Assembly (NCBI GenBank): GCA_031281815.1
Contig: JAITEY010000143.1
Span: 1 to 5,912, forward strand
DNA length: 5,912 nt
DNA from: Desulfovibrio sp.
GTDB lineage: Bacteria > Desulfobacterota > Desulfovibrionia > Desulfovibrionales > Desulfovibrionaceae
Direction of reading: 5' to 3'
The notes under the pieces are model-generated. The model worked only from the letters and a program-made list of their open reading frames with translations. It had not been told where the DNA came from and did not search any database. Made by a program: the position numbers and the translations under genes. Of the stretch, positions 1 through 5,283 are shown in pieces (the stretch's first letter is position 1; every line of letters starts with the position of its first letter).

Positions 1-528
1 TGTAAACAGAGAAGCAAGCCGTCCGGTCTCTGCCGGTTTGAAGATGCCCTCACCCCTGTTCTTGAAAAGGCCCAGCAGGCTGACATGCTCCTGATCGGCA
101 CGCCGGTTTATTTTTTCGCGGAAAGCGCCGGAACGAGAGCTTTTATTGAACGCCTTCTGTACCCGTGGATAGCGTTTCACGCCGACGGTTACGGCACCCG
201 GAGACCTAAGCCCATGGTTGCCGGGCTCTTTTACACCCTTGCCGGAACGGAGGAATCTGTTCAGGCGCACGGACACAACCATTTCATGGACAGCACGGAC
301 CGGTTCTTTTCCCAGCATTTTCTTCATCACGAGGTGCTGCCGGTCTACGAAACGCTGCACACAAATACCTATGACAAGCTTGAACTTGATATCTTTGATC
401 CTGAGGCAAGGCACAAAGCGCGGGCGGGACGTTTCATGAAAGACTGTGAGCAGGCGGGCGCTATAGGCGCTTCGCTTGCCCGGCGGGCACAGGCCTACGA
501 AAAATGCCCAAAGGCGGGAATGTCGTGA
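1..528 (+). CDS. Flavodoxin-family NAD(P)H-dependent oxidoreductase, 5' end missing
   Basis: The frame is open from the first base and ends at TGA 526-528, giving 175 residues; the N-terminus lies outside the window. The family binds FMN in a flavodoxin-like fold and often carries a cysteine motif for an Fe-S cluster. The visible part starts with a Cys at residue 1 and another at residue 11. These look like the end of the cysteine motif that precedes the 'DAL.PVLEKAQQAD' helix. Next comes the core strand and loop 'MLLIGTPVYFFAESAGTRAF' (residues 29-48), the usual segment after the Fe-S/Cys region in iron-sulfur flavoproteins and NADPH-dependent FMN reductases. An internal ATG at 85 would remove the conserved upstream part, so it is not the start. 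The stop overlaps the GTG start of the next gene, so the two are probably cotranslated. The physiological electron donor and acceptor cannot be read from the sequence. Confidence 0.85.
   Translation, partial: CKQRSKPSGLCRFEDALTPVLEKAQQADMLLIGTPVYFFAESAGTRAFIERLLYPWIAFHADGYGTRRPKPMVAGLFYTLAGTEESVQAHGHNHFMDSTDRFFSQHFLHHEVLPVYETLHTNTYDKLELDIFDPEARHKARAGRFMKDCEQAGAIGASLARRAQAYEKCPKAGMS
511..518 (+). promoter_or_regulatory. Shine-Dalgarno site that favours the GTG start of mtaD
   Basis: AAGGCGGG lies 6 nt before GTG 525 and differs from AAGGAGG at one base in its first seven. The alternative ATG at 504 has no purine-rich site at a suitable distance, since the bases before it read 'cctacgaaa'. The site lies inside the 3' end of the upstream flavodoxin gene. 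This fits coupling through the GTGA overlap. Confidence 0.55.
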
Positions 529-1868
529 CGGATACCGCCGGATACGACTGCGATGTGTTGATAAGCGCCGATTTTGTGCTTGCTTCCGCGCCTCCGGAGG
601 CCGGGGTTTCCGGGCACCACGTTATTGAAGACGCGGCGCTTGCGGTGAGCGCAGGCCGGGTCGGCACTGTGGGCAGGCGCGGCGAACTGGCGAACCTGAG
701 GGCGAAGCGGCGTTTGGAGCTTGGCCGGTCCCTGGTTTTGCCGGGTCTGGTCAACGCGCACACACACATCGCCATGACGTTTCTGCGCGGTTGGGCGGAC
801 GATTTGCCGTTGGCGGAGTGGCTGACGCAGCATATTTTCGTCAAGGAACGGCAACTCACGGCGGAAATCGTGGAACTTGGGGCGTTGATCGGCTGTGCGG
901 AATTGATCCGCACGGGCTGCACGGCCTTTGCCGACATGTACCTGTTTGAGGATGCGGTGGCGGCCGCCGCGGACAGGGCGGGGCTGCGCTGTCTTCTGGG
1001 TGAGGCGATATTTGCGTTTGCGACGCCGGCCTCGGTTTCGGCGGAGCAGGCCATGGACAGGGTGCGCGGGCTGGCAGAGCGTTTCACGGGCCACAGCCGG
1101 TTGCGGGTGGCGGTCATGCCGCACAGCGTGTACACGACGGACGACGCGATTTTGCGTTCATGCCTGCGTCTGGCGGACGAACTCGGACTGCCGCTGCACC
1201 TGCACGTCGCGGAAACGGCCCGTGAGGCGGAAGACTGCCGCAGGGCGCACGGCAAAGGCCCGGTCGCATACTGCCGCGACCTCGGTTTGTTGCGGCCGAC
1301 GACGACGCTTATCCATTGCGTGGTTCCGGATGAAGAGGAACTGGACATGATTGCCGCTTCCGGGGCGCATGTCGCGCACAACCCGCGCAGCAACATGAAG
1401 CTGGCGTCGGGGGTCGCGCCGGTCCCGGCCATGCTCCGGCGCGGCATCCTGCCCGGCCTGGGGACGGACGGCGCGGCAAGCAACAATGCGCTGAACATGT
1501 TTGCGGAGATGAACGCCTGCGCGCTGCTGCACAAGGGGCACAGCCGGGATCCCACGCTCTGCCCCGCGGCGACGGTGCTGGACATGGCGACCACGGGCAG
1601 CGCGGCCGCGCTGTGTTGGCCGGAGTTGGGGCGTATTTTCCCCGGCGGGCCGGCGGACCTTGTCGCTCTTGACCTGCGTTCGCCCAATTTGCTGCCGCTT
1701 TACAGTCCTTTTTCGCATCTTGCGTATGCGGCGAGCGGGTTTGAGGTGCGCCTGAGCATGGCGGACGGGCGCATACTGTACGAGGACGGAGCGTTCACAA
1801 CGCTGGATATTCCACAACTGTGCGACGAAGCGGAGAAACTGAAACAATGGGTGCTGAAGACGGTATGA
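525..1868 (+). CDS. mtaD: 5-methylthioadenosine/S-adenosylhomocysteine deaminase (amidohydrolase)
   Basis: This is a metal-dependent amidohydrolase of the MtaD/TrzA group. It deaminates the adenine of 5'-methylthioadenosine, S-adenosylhomocysteine, adenosine or 5'-deoxyadenosine to the inosine form, in the cytoplasm. It has 447 residues from GTG 525, close to the usual 430-450. Visible motifs: the metal-binding HxH in 'NAHTH' (H79, H81), the substrate-side His in 'PHSVYT' (H200), 'LHLHVAET' with metal ligand H227 and catalytic E230, 'IHC' (H264), and the metal-ligand Asp in 'GTDGAASNN' (D315). 'HNPRSNMKLASG' is also typical of this group. I chose GTG 525 because it overlaps the upstream TGA and has a good SD; ATG 504 would add seven residues and has no SD. 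The 3' end overlaps the manC start as ATGA. The family call is firm, but the preferred nucleoside is not settled. Confidence 0.93.
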   Translation: MTDTAGYDCDVLISADFVLASAPPEAGVSGHHVIEDAALAVSAGRVGTVGRRGELANLRAKRRLELGRSLVLPGLVNAHTHIAMTFLRGWADDLPLAEWLTQHIFVKERQLTAEIVELGALIGCAELIRTGCTAFADMYLFEDAVAAAADRAGLRCLLGEAIFAFATPASVSAEQAMDRVRGLAERFTGHSRLRVAVMPHSVYTTDDAILRSCLRLADELGLPLHLHVAETAREAEDCRRAHGKGPVAYCRDLGLLRPTTTLIHCVVPDEEELDMIAASGAHVAHNPRSNMKLASGVAPVPAMLRRGILPGLGTDGAASNNALNMFAEMNACALLHKGHSRDPTLCPAATVLDMATTGSAAALCWPELGRIFPGGPADLVALDLRSPNLLPLYSPFSHLAYAASGFEVRLSMADGRILYEDGAFTTLDIPQLCDEAEKLKQWVLKTV

Positions 1869-3346
1869 GCGCGGCATCATCAACGGCGGCAACGGCGGGC
1901 GCGGAACCCGTCCGTCCGCTGATTTTGAGCGGGGGCAGCGGCACCCGCCTCTGGCCTCTTTCCCGGGGACTGTATCCCAAGCAGTTTATGGACATGGGCG
2001 GCGAGTGCCTGTTTGCGCAGACAACGGCCCGTGCGCTGACCCTGCCGGATTGCGCGCCGCCCATCGTGATATGCAACGAAAAGCACCGGTTCTCAGCTGC
2101 GGCGGTATTGCAGGAGCAGGCGAAGATGCCCGGCCTGGAAGCGGCCGCCCGCGCCTCCATACTGCTGGAGCCCGTCGGCCGCAACACAGCCCCGGCCATA
2201 GCCCTAGGGGCGTTGGCCGCGCTGGAGGAGGGCGGCGACCCTTTGCTGCTGGCCTTGAGTTCCGACCATGTCATCGCGCCGCACGAAGCGTTCACGGAGG
2301 CAGTGTGCCGAGCCCGCGCCGGGGCGGAGACGGGCAGGGCGGTTGTTTTCGGCGTGGAGCCGAGCGGACCGGAAACGGGTTTCGGCTATATCCTGCGGGG
2401 CGCGGAACTCACGCCGGGCGTGTTTGCCGTCGCCCGTTTCGTGGAAAAACCGGACCTGGCCGGGGCCGCCGCGTTGCTGGCGGAAGGCGGTTGTTTCTGG
2501 AACAGCGGCATGTTCATGTTCAAGGCGTCGCTGTATCTTGAGGAACTGGCCGTCCACGCGCCCGATGTCCACAAGGTTTGTCTGTCCGTATGGCGGAACA
2601 GGCGCAGCGATCTGGACTTTATCCGCTTTTCCGGAAGCGCGTTTGCCGCCTGCCCGGATATTTCAGTGGATTACGCGGTCATGGAGCGCACGGACAAGGC
2701 CTGCATGGTTGAGCTTACGGCCCGCTGGAGCGACATGGGGTCGTGGGAATCGTTCTATGAGGCGGCGCCGAGGGATGAAAGCGGCAATGTCGCGGTCGGC
2801 GACGTCGTGCAGCTTCAGAGCAGGAACTGCTACCTGCACGGCAGCCACAGGCTTGTGGCCGCGTTGGGTCTGGACGGCGTCGGCGTGGTGGAAACGGCGG
2901 ACGCCGTACTGGTGTTGCCGCGCAACCGCAGTCAGGACGTCAAGCTGTTGCTTGACGAACTGAAGAAACGCGGGCGTCCGGAAACGGATACGCATCTGCG
3001 CGTGTTCCGGCCTTGGGGGCACTTTGAGACGCTGGTGCTCGGCGACCGTTTCCAGGTGAAGCGCATCGTCGTCAATCCCGGCGGCGTGCTTTCGTTGCAG
3101 ATGCATCATCACCGGGCCGAACACTGGGTGCTGGTGCGCGGCACGGCCAAGGTAACCGTGGACGGCCGGGAGCGCATCCTCAAGGAGGACGAGTCTACAT
3201 ACATCCCTTTGGGGACCGCGCACAGGCTGGAAAATCCGGGGCGTATCGCATTGGAAATCATTGAAATCCAGACGGGCGCCTATCTTGGTGAAGACGACAT
3301 CGTGCGTTTCGACGACGTGTACGGCAGGGAGGCGTCCACATTCTGA
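1865..3346 (+). CDS. manC: Mannose-1-phosphate guanylyltransferase / mannose-6-phosphate isomerase
   Basis: This bifunctional sugar-nucleotide enzyme (type II PMI; AlgA/XanB/CpsB family) makes mannose-6-P from fructose-6-P and GDP-mannose from mannose-1-P plus GTP. It supplies cell-surface polysaccharide synthesis. Numbering from ATG 1865 (493 residues): 'LSGGSGTRLWPLSR' nucleotidyltransferase signature 21-34, followed by PKQF; 'EPVGRNTAPA' 102-111; 'SSDH' 132-135; 'FVEKP' 192-196; 'NSGMF' 213-217; 'SDMGSW' near 289-294. The C-terminal cupin isomerase domain spans about 380-493, opens with 'RPWG', and holds the metal-site motif 'QMHHHRAEHW' at 412-421. Both domains look intact, and the length is slightly above the usual 470-480. 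The start is uncertain. ATG 1865 overlaps the mtaD stop but has a weak SD; ATG 1847 would add six residues and lies 11 nt after GGAG. It is the third gene of the plus-strand run. No other polysaccharide gene is visible in the window. Confidence 0.95.
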   Translation: MSAASSTAATAGAEPVRPLILSGGSGTRLWPLSRGLYPKQFMDMGGECLFAQTTARALTLPDCAPPIVICNEKHRFSAAAVLQEQAKMPGLEAAARASILLEPVGRNTAPAIALGALAALEEGGDPLLLALSSDHVIAPHEAFTEAVCRARAGAETGRAVVFGVEPSGPETGFGYILRGAELTPGVFAVARFVEKPDLAGAAALLAEGGCFWNSGMFMFKASLYLEELAVHAPDVHKVCLSVWRNRRSDLDFIRFSGSAFAACPDISVDYAVMERTDKACMVELTARWSDMGSWESFYEAAPRDESGNVAVGDVVQLQSRNCYLHGSHRLVAALGLDGVGVVETADAVLVLPRNRSQDVKLLLDELKKRGRPETDTHLRVFRPWGHFETLVLGDRFQVKRIVVNPGGVLSLQMHHHRAEHWVLVRGTAKVTVDGRERILKEDESTYIPLGTAHRLENPGRIALEIIEIQTGAYLGEDDIVRFDDVYGREASTF

Positions 3347-3385
3347 ACGCGATGCCGCGTATGCCCGTTCGGACGCCCTCGGCGT
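3347..3385 (+). other. Two small stem-loops just after manC
   Basis: ACGCG-ATGC-CGCGT (3347-3360) starts on the base after the manC stop and can form a perfect 5-bp stem with a 4-nt loop. A second stem, ACGCC-CTC-GGCGT, lies at 3373-3385. Neither is followed by a T-run, so neither is a standard Rho-independent terminator. They may protect the 3' end of the manC message or be chance in GC-rich DNA. Confidence 0.25.
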
Positions 3386-3407
3386 GACGGAAGAGTGTAC
3401 CGAGCAT

Positions 3408-3499
3408 CAGCCGGGTGAAGACATTTGCGAGAACCCGCCGAGGATCCGCGATGTTGCCTGCCGTCCGCAAGGCGAACGTCGCCGACAGCCGGGTGAAGA
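3408..3499. repeat. 14-bp direct repeat in the convergent spacer
   Basis: CAGCCGGGTGAAGA occurs at 3408-3421 and again at 3486-3499, 78 bp apart in the same orientation. The bases between and around the copies are not clearly alike. They may be the remnant of a longer degenerate duplication. No gene is supported here. Confidence 0.4.
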
Positions 3500-3500
3500 T

Positions 3501-3536
3501 GCCGCGCGGGTTCCGAAGCGTCAATACCCGCGCGGC
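3501..3536 (-). other. 10-bp inverted repeat across the aldolase stop codon
   Basis: GCCGCGCGGG (3501-3510) and CCCGCGCGGC (3527-3536) are perfect inverted repeats separated by 16 bases. The right arm overlaps the last aldolase codons and the loop contains the stop (3521-3523). In the aldolase transcript this would be a strong GC stem at the 3' end. No U-tract follows, so intrinsic termination is not supported. Confidence 0.35.
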
Positions 3537-4138
3537 AGTTCCGCCTGCTCTTCTTCCGTCAGCCCTGAGCCGCGGCCGGCAAGGATAAAGAAGATGCGCG
3601 CGTTTTCCTCTATCTCCTCGGCAATATTCAAGGCCTGCTCCGTGTTGTTTCCCACGGTCAGCACGCCGTGCTTGGCAAGCAACACGGAATTGCGCCCGGC
3701 AATGACCTTGCCGGCCATGTCGGCAAGGTCTTCCGAACCGGGCCGCAAATAGGGCAGTACGGGGAGCTTGCCCACGCTCATCGCATAACCCGGCGTATAC
3801 ACGGGCACAGCGCACAGCGGGTCAAGGGGCAGGCAGGCCAGGGCGGTCGCATAAGCGCTGTGGACATGCACCACGCAGGCAACATCGGCCCGCGCATAGC
3901 AACGGCAGTGCATATGCAGTTCCCGCGAGGGAACGCAGCCGCCGTAAACCGAGCCGTCCGGTCGCATACGCACCATGTCGTTTTCCGACAGCGCCCCCAG
4001 GTTGCGCCCTGTGGGCGTGATGAGGATGTCCCCGCCGCACCGGATGCTGATGTTTCCTCCGGAACCGCAGACCAAACCTTTTGCGCAGACCTGCCCGCAT
4101 AATTGCAGAAGCTTTTGTCTTTGTTCGAAATCGTTCAT
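3521..4138 (-). CDS. Class II aldolase/adducin family protein, FucA-like
   Basis: This is a Zn-dependent class II aldolase of the L-fuculose-1-phosphate aldolase family (205 residues; E. coli FucA is 215). Such enzymes split 1-phosphorylated ketoses into DHAP and an aldehyde. Numbering from ATG 4138: 'GSGGNISIR' 25-33 and 'TPTG' 41-44 form the phosphate site, 'PSRELHMH' carries S71 and E73, 'HVHS' carries H91 and H93, and 'AKHGVL' carries H157. E73 plus the three His are the expected acid/base and Zn ligands. G28, N29, T43, G44, S71 and E73 fall at the same numbers I recall for FucA, which supports ATG 4138 over ATG 4165 (nine residues longer, inside a duplicated 20-mer). FucA Ser72 is Arg here. 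The sugar is unknown: fuculose-P, ribulose-P, or a methylthio-/deoxyribulose-P all fit the family. The gene lies downstream of the flavoprotein gene on the same strand and converges with manC. Confidence 0.9.
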   Translation of the reverse strand: MNDFEQRQKLLQLCGQVCAKGLVCGSGGNISIRCGGDILITPTGRNLGALSENDMVRMRPDGSVYGGCVPSRELHMHCRCYARADVACVVHVHSAYATALACLPLDPLCAVPVYTPGYAMSVGKLPVLPYLRPGSEDLADMAGKVIAGRNSVLLAKHGVLTVGNNTEQALNIAEEIEENARIFFILAGRGSGLTEEEQAELPRGY

Positions 4139-4178
4139 CAGACATTCTTTACGGTCCGCAGACATTCTTTACGGTCCG
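4139..4178. repeat. 20-bp tandem duplication at the aldolase start
   Basis: Two perfect head-to-tail copies of CAGACATTCTTTACGGTCCG (4139-4158 and 4159-4178) abut the aldolase ATG at 4138. Read on the minus strand, each copy contains an ATG, at 4165 and 4145. The 4165 ATG is in frame with the aldolase; the 4145 ATG is out of frame and 7 nt upstream of the likely start. The inner 10 bases TTCTTTACGG of the second copy also open the longer dispersed element that follows. Confidence 0.9.
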
Positions 4179-4236
4179 CAACCCCTCTCTTCAGGGAGCT
4201 TGCCGTTCGGCGGACGGAGTCGGATGTGGATTGAAA
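4165..4236 (+). repeat. Dispersed structured element, copy A
   Basis: This 72-bp segment matches 5202-5277 in the same orientation. The first 30 bases (TTCTTTACGG to CTTCAG) agree at 23 positions with no gap. The last 28 bases (from GGCGGACGG through GTCGGATGTGGATTGAAA) agree at 27. The middle differs in sequence and length, but both copies can form a stem just before the conserved tail. Here it is CCGTTC-GGC-GGACGG (4203-4217), with one G-T wobble. It lies between the flavoprotein stop and the aldolase start. Strand is assigned by the conserved tail being at the right; the functional strand is not known. Confidence 0.75.
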
Positions 4237-4251
4237 CAGCTACGCCCGAGT

Positions 4252-4896
4252 TTACTCAATCGACACGGAGATCGGTTCTGCGTCCGTGTCCCGCGTGATG
4301 AGCCGATCGTGGAGCCGTCTTGCGAAATCGGCCGCGCCCGCGGCTTTCTCCTCAGTCATGAAAGGGACGGCGTACCCTCTGTCTCTGGCCGCGAACATGC
4401 CTGCGTAGCGCAGTTTGGAGTGCCGGCAGTAGTTGATCATGCCGGTTCTGAACGGACTCACAGCGTTTTCGATGCGGTAGCCGCAGGTTAGGAAGAGCGC
4501 GGCTGTTTTGTCCTTCCACAGAGAAAGCCCTTGTATTTTTCCGTAATACTTGTTCATGCCGTACACAAGGCGGTCCAAAACCGCCTTCATGGGAGCGGTA
4601 CAGTACCAGGAATAGATAGGACAGGCGAGTATCAGGCAGTCAGCCGCCAGGACGGAAAGAAAAACGGACTGCATGTCGTCATCGTAAGGACAGCCGAAGG
4701 CATCGGGAATATTTTGGCACGTCCGGCAGGCGATACACGGTTTGACGGTTTTCTCGTGCAGCCTGATACGTTCGACTGCCGCGCCGCGCTGCTCAAGCGC
4801 CTCCGAGAAAGGCCGCAGCAGTGAGGCAGTGTTGCCGTTTTTGCGCGGGCTGCCCGCCAGAATACATACTTTCGGCGTGATTGAAGAAGATTGCAT
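4252..4896 (-). CDS. Iron-sulfur flavoprotein, NADPH-dependent FMN reductase family
   Basis: This 214-residue cytoplasmic flavodoxin-fold redox protein probably binds FMN and a [4Fe-4S] cluster. Numbering from ATG 4896: a first strand 'VCILAGSP' leads into the FMN-phosphate loop 'GSPRKNGNTASL' (15-26). The cluster motif is C54-x2-C57-x2-C60-x8-C69, followed by 'DDDM'. 'ACPIYSWYCTAPMKAVLDRL' (91-110) is the second flavin-contacting segment. The frame stays open upstream to 5196, but that extension runs through tandem repeats and lacks family sequence. ATG 4896 has GAGG 5 nt upstream and begins just before the Rossmann-like strand. The aldolase start lies 113 bp downstream on the same strand. 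Copies of a dispersed element lie on both sides. It belongs to the same broad family as the partial gene at 1-528 but is clearly different in sequence. The redox partner is unknown. Confidence 0.92.
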   Translation of the reverse strand: MQSSSITPKVCILAGSPRKNGNTASLLRPFSEALEQRGAAVERIRLHEKTVKPCIACRTCQNIPDAFGCPYDDDMQSVFLSVLAADCLILACPIYSWYCTAPMKAVLDRLVYGMNKYYGKIQGLSLWKDKTAALFLTCGYRIENAVSPFRTGMINYCRHSKLRYAGMFAARDRGYAVPFMTEEKAAGAADFARRLHDRLITRDTDAEPISVSIE

Positions 4897-4901
4897 ATCG
4901 G

Positions 4902-4905
4902 CCTC
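4902..4905 (-). promoter_or_regulatory. Shine-Dalgarno site of the flavoprotein gene
   Basis: On the minus strand GAGG is followed by CCGAT and then the ATG at 4896, a 5-nt spacing. It fixes the start inside a frame that is open for another 100 codons upstream. Confidence 0.6.
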
Positions 4906-4948
4906 GCTGTTCGCCGCGCTTTGCGGCGCTTGTAAGCTGTTGCGGTCA

Positions 4949-5057
4949 TCGCGCGGGTCGACACATTGCCGCGCACGGGTCGACGCATGGCCGTGCCGGG
5001 ACCGAAGCATTGTCGCGCGCGGGTCGACGCATTGCCGCCGCGGACCGACGCAGGCGT
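4949..5057. repeat. Tandem array of five units of about 22 bp
   Basis: The units start at 4949, 4971, 4993, 5015 and 5037. Units 1, 2 and 4 share the core GGTCGACGCATTG with one change at most and agree with each other at about 20 of 22 positions. Unit 3 (4993-5014) matches unit 4 at 15 of 22. Unit 5 is the most diverged and keeps CCGACGCA. The core recurs every 22, 22, 22 and 21 bases, close to two turns of B-DNA. The array ends 52 bp upstream of the flavoprotein ATG. The period is not a multiple of three, which argues against coding. No spacers are present, so it is not CRISPR. It may be an array of binding sites or a minisatellite. Confidence 0.8.
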
Positions 5058-5085
5058 GCGTAGATGCCGTGATTCTCCTTATCAA

Positions 5086-5103
5086 TGTGTTTTTGCAAAC
5101 ACA
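5086..5103. promoter_or_regulatory. 18-bp perfect palindrome, operator-like
   Basis: TGTGTTT-TTGC-AAACACA has two perfect 7-bp arms around a 4-bp centre. It sits in an AT-richer patch between the tandem array and the zinc-ribbon gene, about 190 bp upstream of the flavoprotein ATG. The size and symmetry fit a dimeric regulator site. The arms loosely resemble CRP/FNR-type or Rex-type half-sites but match neither consensus well, so no regulator is assigned. Confidence 0.4.
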
Positions 5104-5156
5104 ACGATTTTTCCAGACCCGGCAAGGCCTGTCCCGGCGCGCGGCCGGCGTCGCCC

Positions 5157-5185
5157 TTGCTTTACGATGTGCGCCGGTATATATC
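5157..5185 (+). promoter_or_regulatory. Possible sigma70 promoter for the zinc-ribbon gene
   Basis: TTGCTT (5157-5162) could be a -35 box. The TA-rich TATATATC (5178-5185) could supply a -10 box with a spacer of 15-17 bp. Transcription from about 5192 would place the whole of element copy B in the 5' leader of the zinc-ribbon gene. The match is only moderate. Confidence 0.28.
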
Positions 5186-5201
5186 GGGTTTGTCAAAAAA
5201 T

Positions 5202-5277
5202 TTCTTTACGGACTGAAACTTCCCGCTTCAGACCCGTCCGGCCGGTGCCGGCGGACGGGGTCGGATGTGGATTGAAA
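5202..5277 (+). repeat. Dispersed structured element, copy B
   Basis: This is the second copy of the element at 4165-4236, 1037 bp to the right in the same orientation. Its hairpin is larger than in copy A. CCCGTCC (5233-5239) pairs with GGACGGG (5253-5259), and an inner GCCG/CGGC stem encloses a short GC-rich loop. The conserved tail GTCGGATGTGGATTGAAA (5260-5277) ends 6 bases before the ATG of the zinc-ribbon gene, so it would be the end of that gene's leader. An upstream small stem CTGAA/TTCAG (5213-5231) is also possible. Confidence 0.75.
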
Positions 5278-5283
5278 AAAAAT

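Larger units (their letters stand above)
4897..5283. other. Gene-free regulatory stretch between divergent genes
   Basis: This 387-bp stretch separates the minus-strand flavoprotein gene from the plus-strand zinc-ribbon gene. It holds the flavoprotein SD, five tandem units of about 22 bp, an 18-bp palindrome, a possible plus-strand promoter and copy B of the dispersed element. Open frames cross it on both strands, but they run through repeats whose 22-bp period shifts the frame, so I see no gene in it. Confidence 0.7.

Noticed and set aside
461..1687. A 408-codon open frame on the minus strand opposite mtaD
   Set aside because: It is antisense to a gene with full catalytic motifs. Its translation is Ser/Ala/Arg-rich without any family motif, as expected of the complement of a GC-rich gene.
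3258..3815. A 185-codon minus-strand frame over the manC 3' end, spacer and aldolase
   Set aside because: It overlaps two genes with strong family motifs, and its repeated 'FTRL' words come from the 14-bp direct repeat.
4897..5196. Extension of the flavoprotein frame by 100 codons upstream
   Set aside because: The extension crosses the tandem array and is not like the family. ATG 4896 has an SD and directly precedes the first flavodoxin strand.
4742..5275. A plus-strand open frame of 177 codons across the intergenic region
   Set aside because: Half of it is antisense to the flavoprotein gene and the rest runs through non-triplet repeats and regulatory-looking DNA. It has no SD or recognisable domain.
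4209..5277. CRISPR repeats, because the tail GTGGATTGAAA(C) resembles the 3' end of type I repeats
   Set aside because: There are only two copies, over 1 kb apart, with a gene between them. The similarity also extends some 45 bases further upstream than a CRISPR repeat would. No cas gene is present.
5233..5283. An intrinsic terminator formed by the copy B hairpin
   Set aside because: On the plus strand the hairpin is followed by an A-run, not T. On the minus strand the nearest T-run lies more than 30 bases past the stem.
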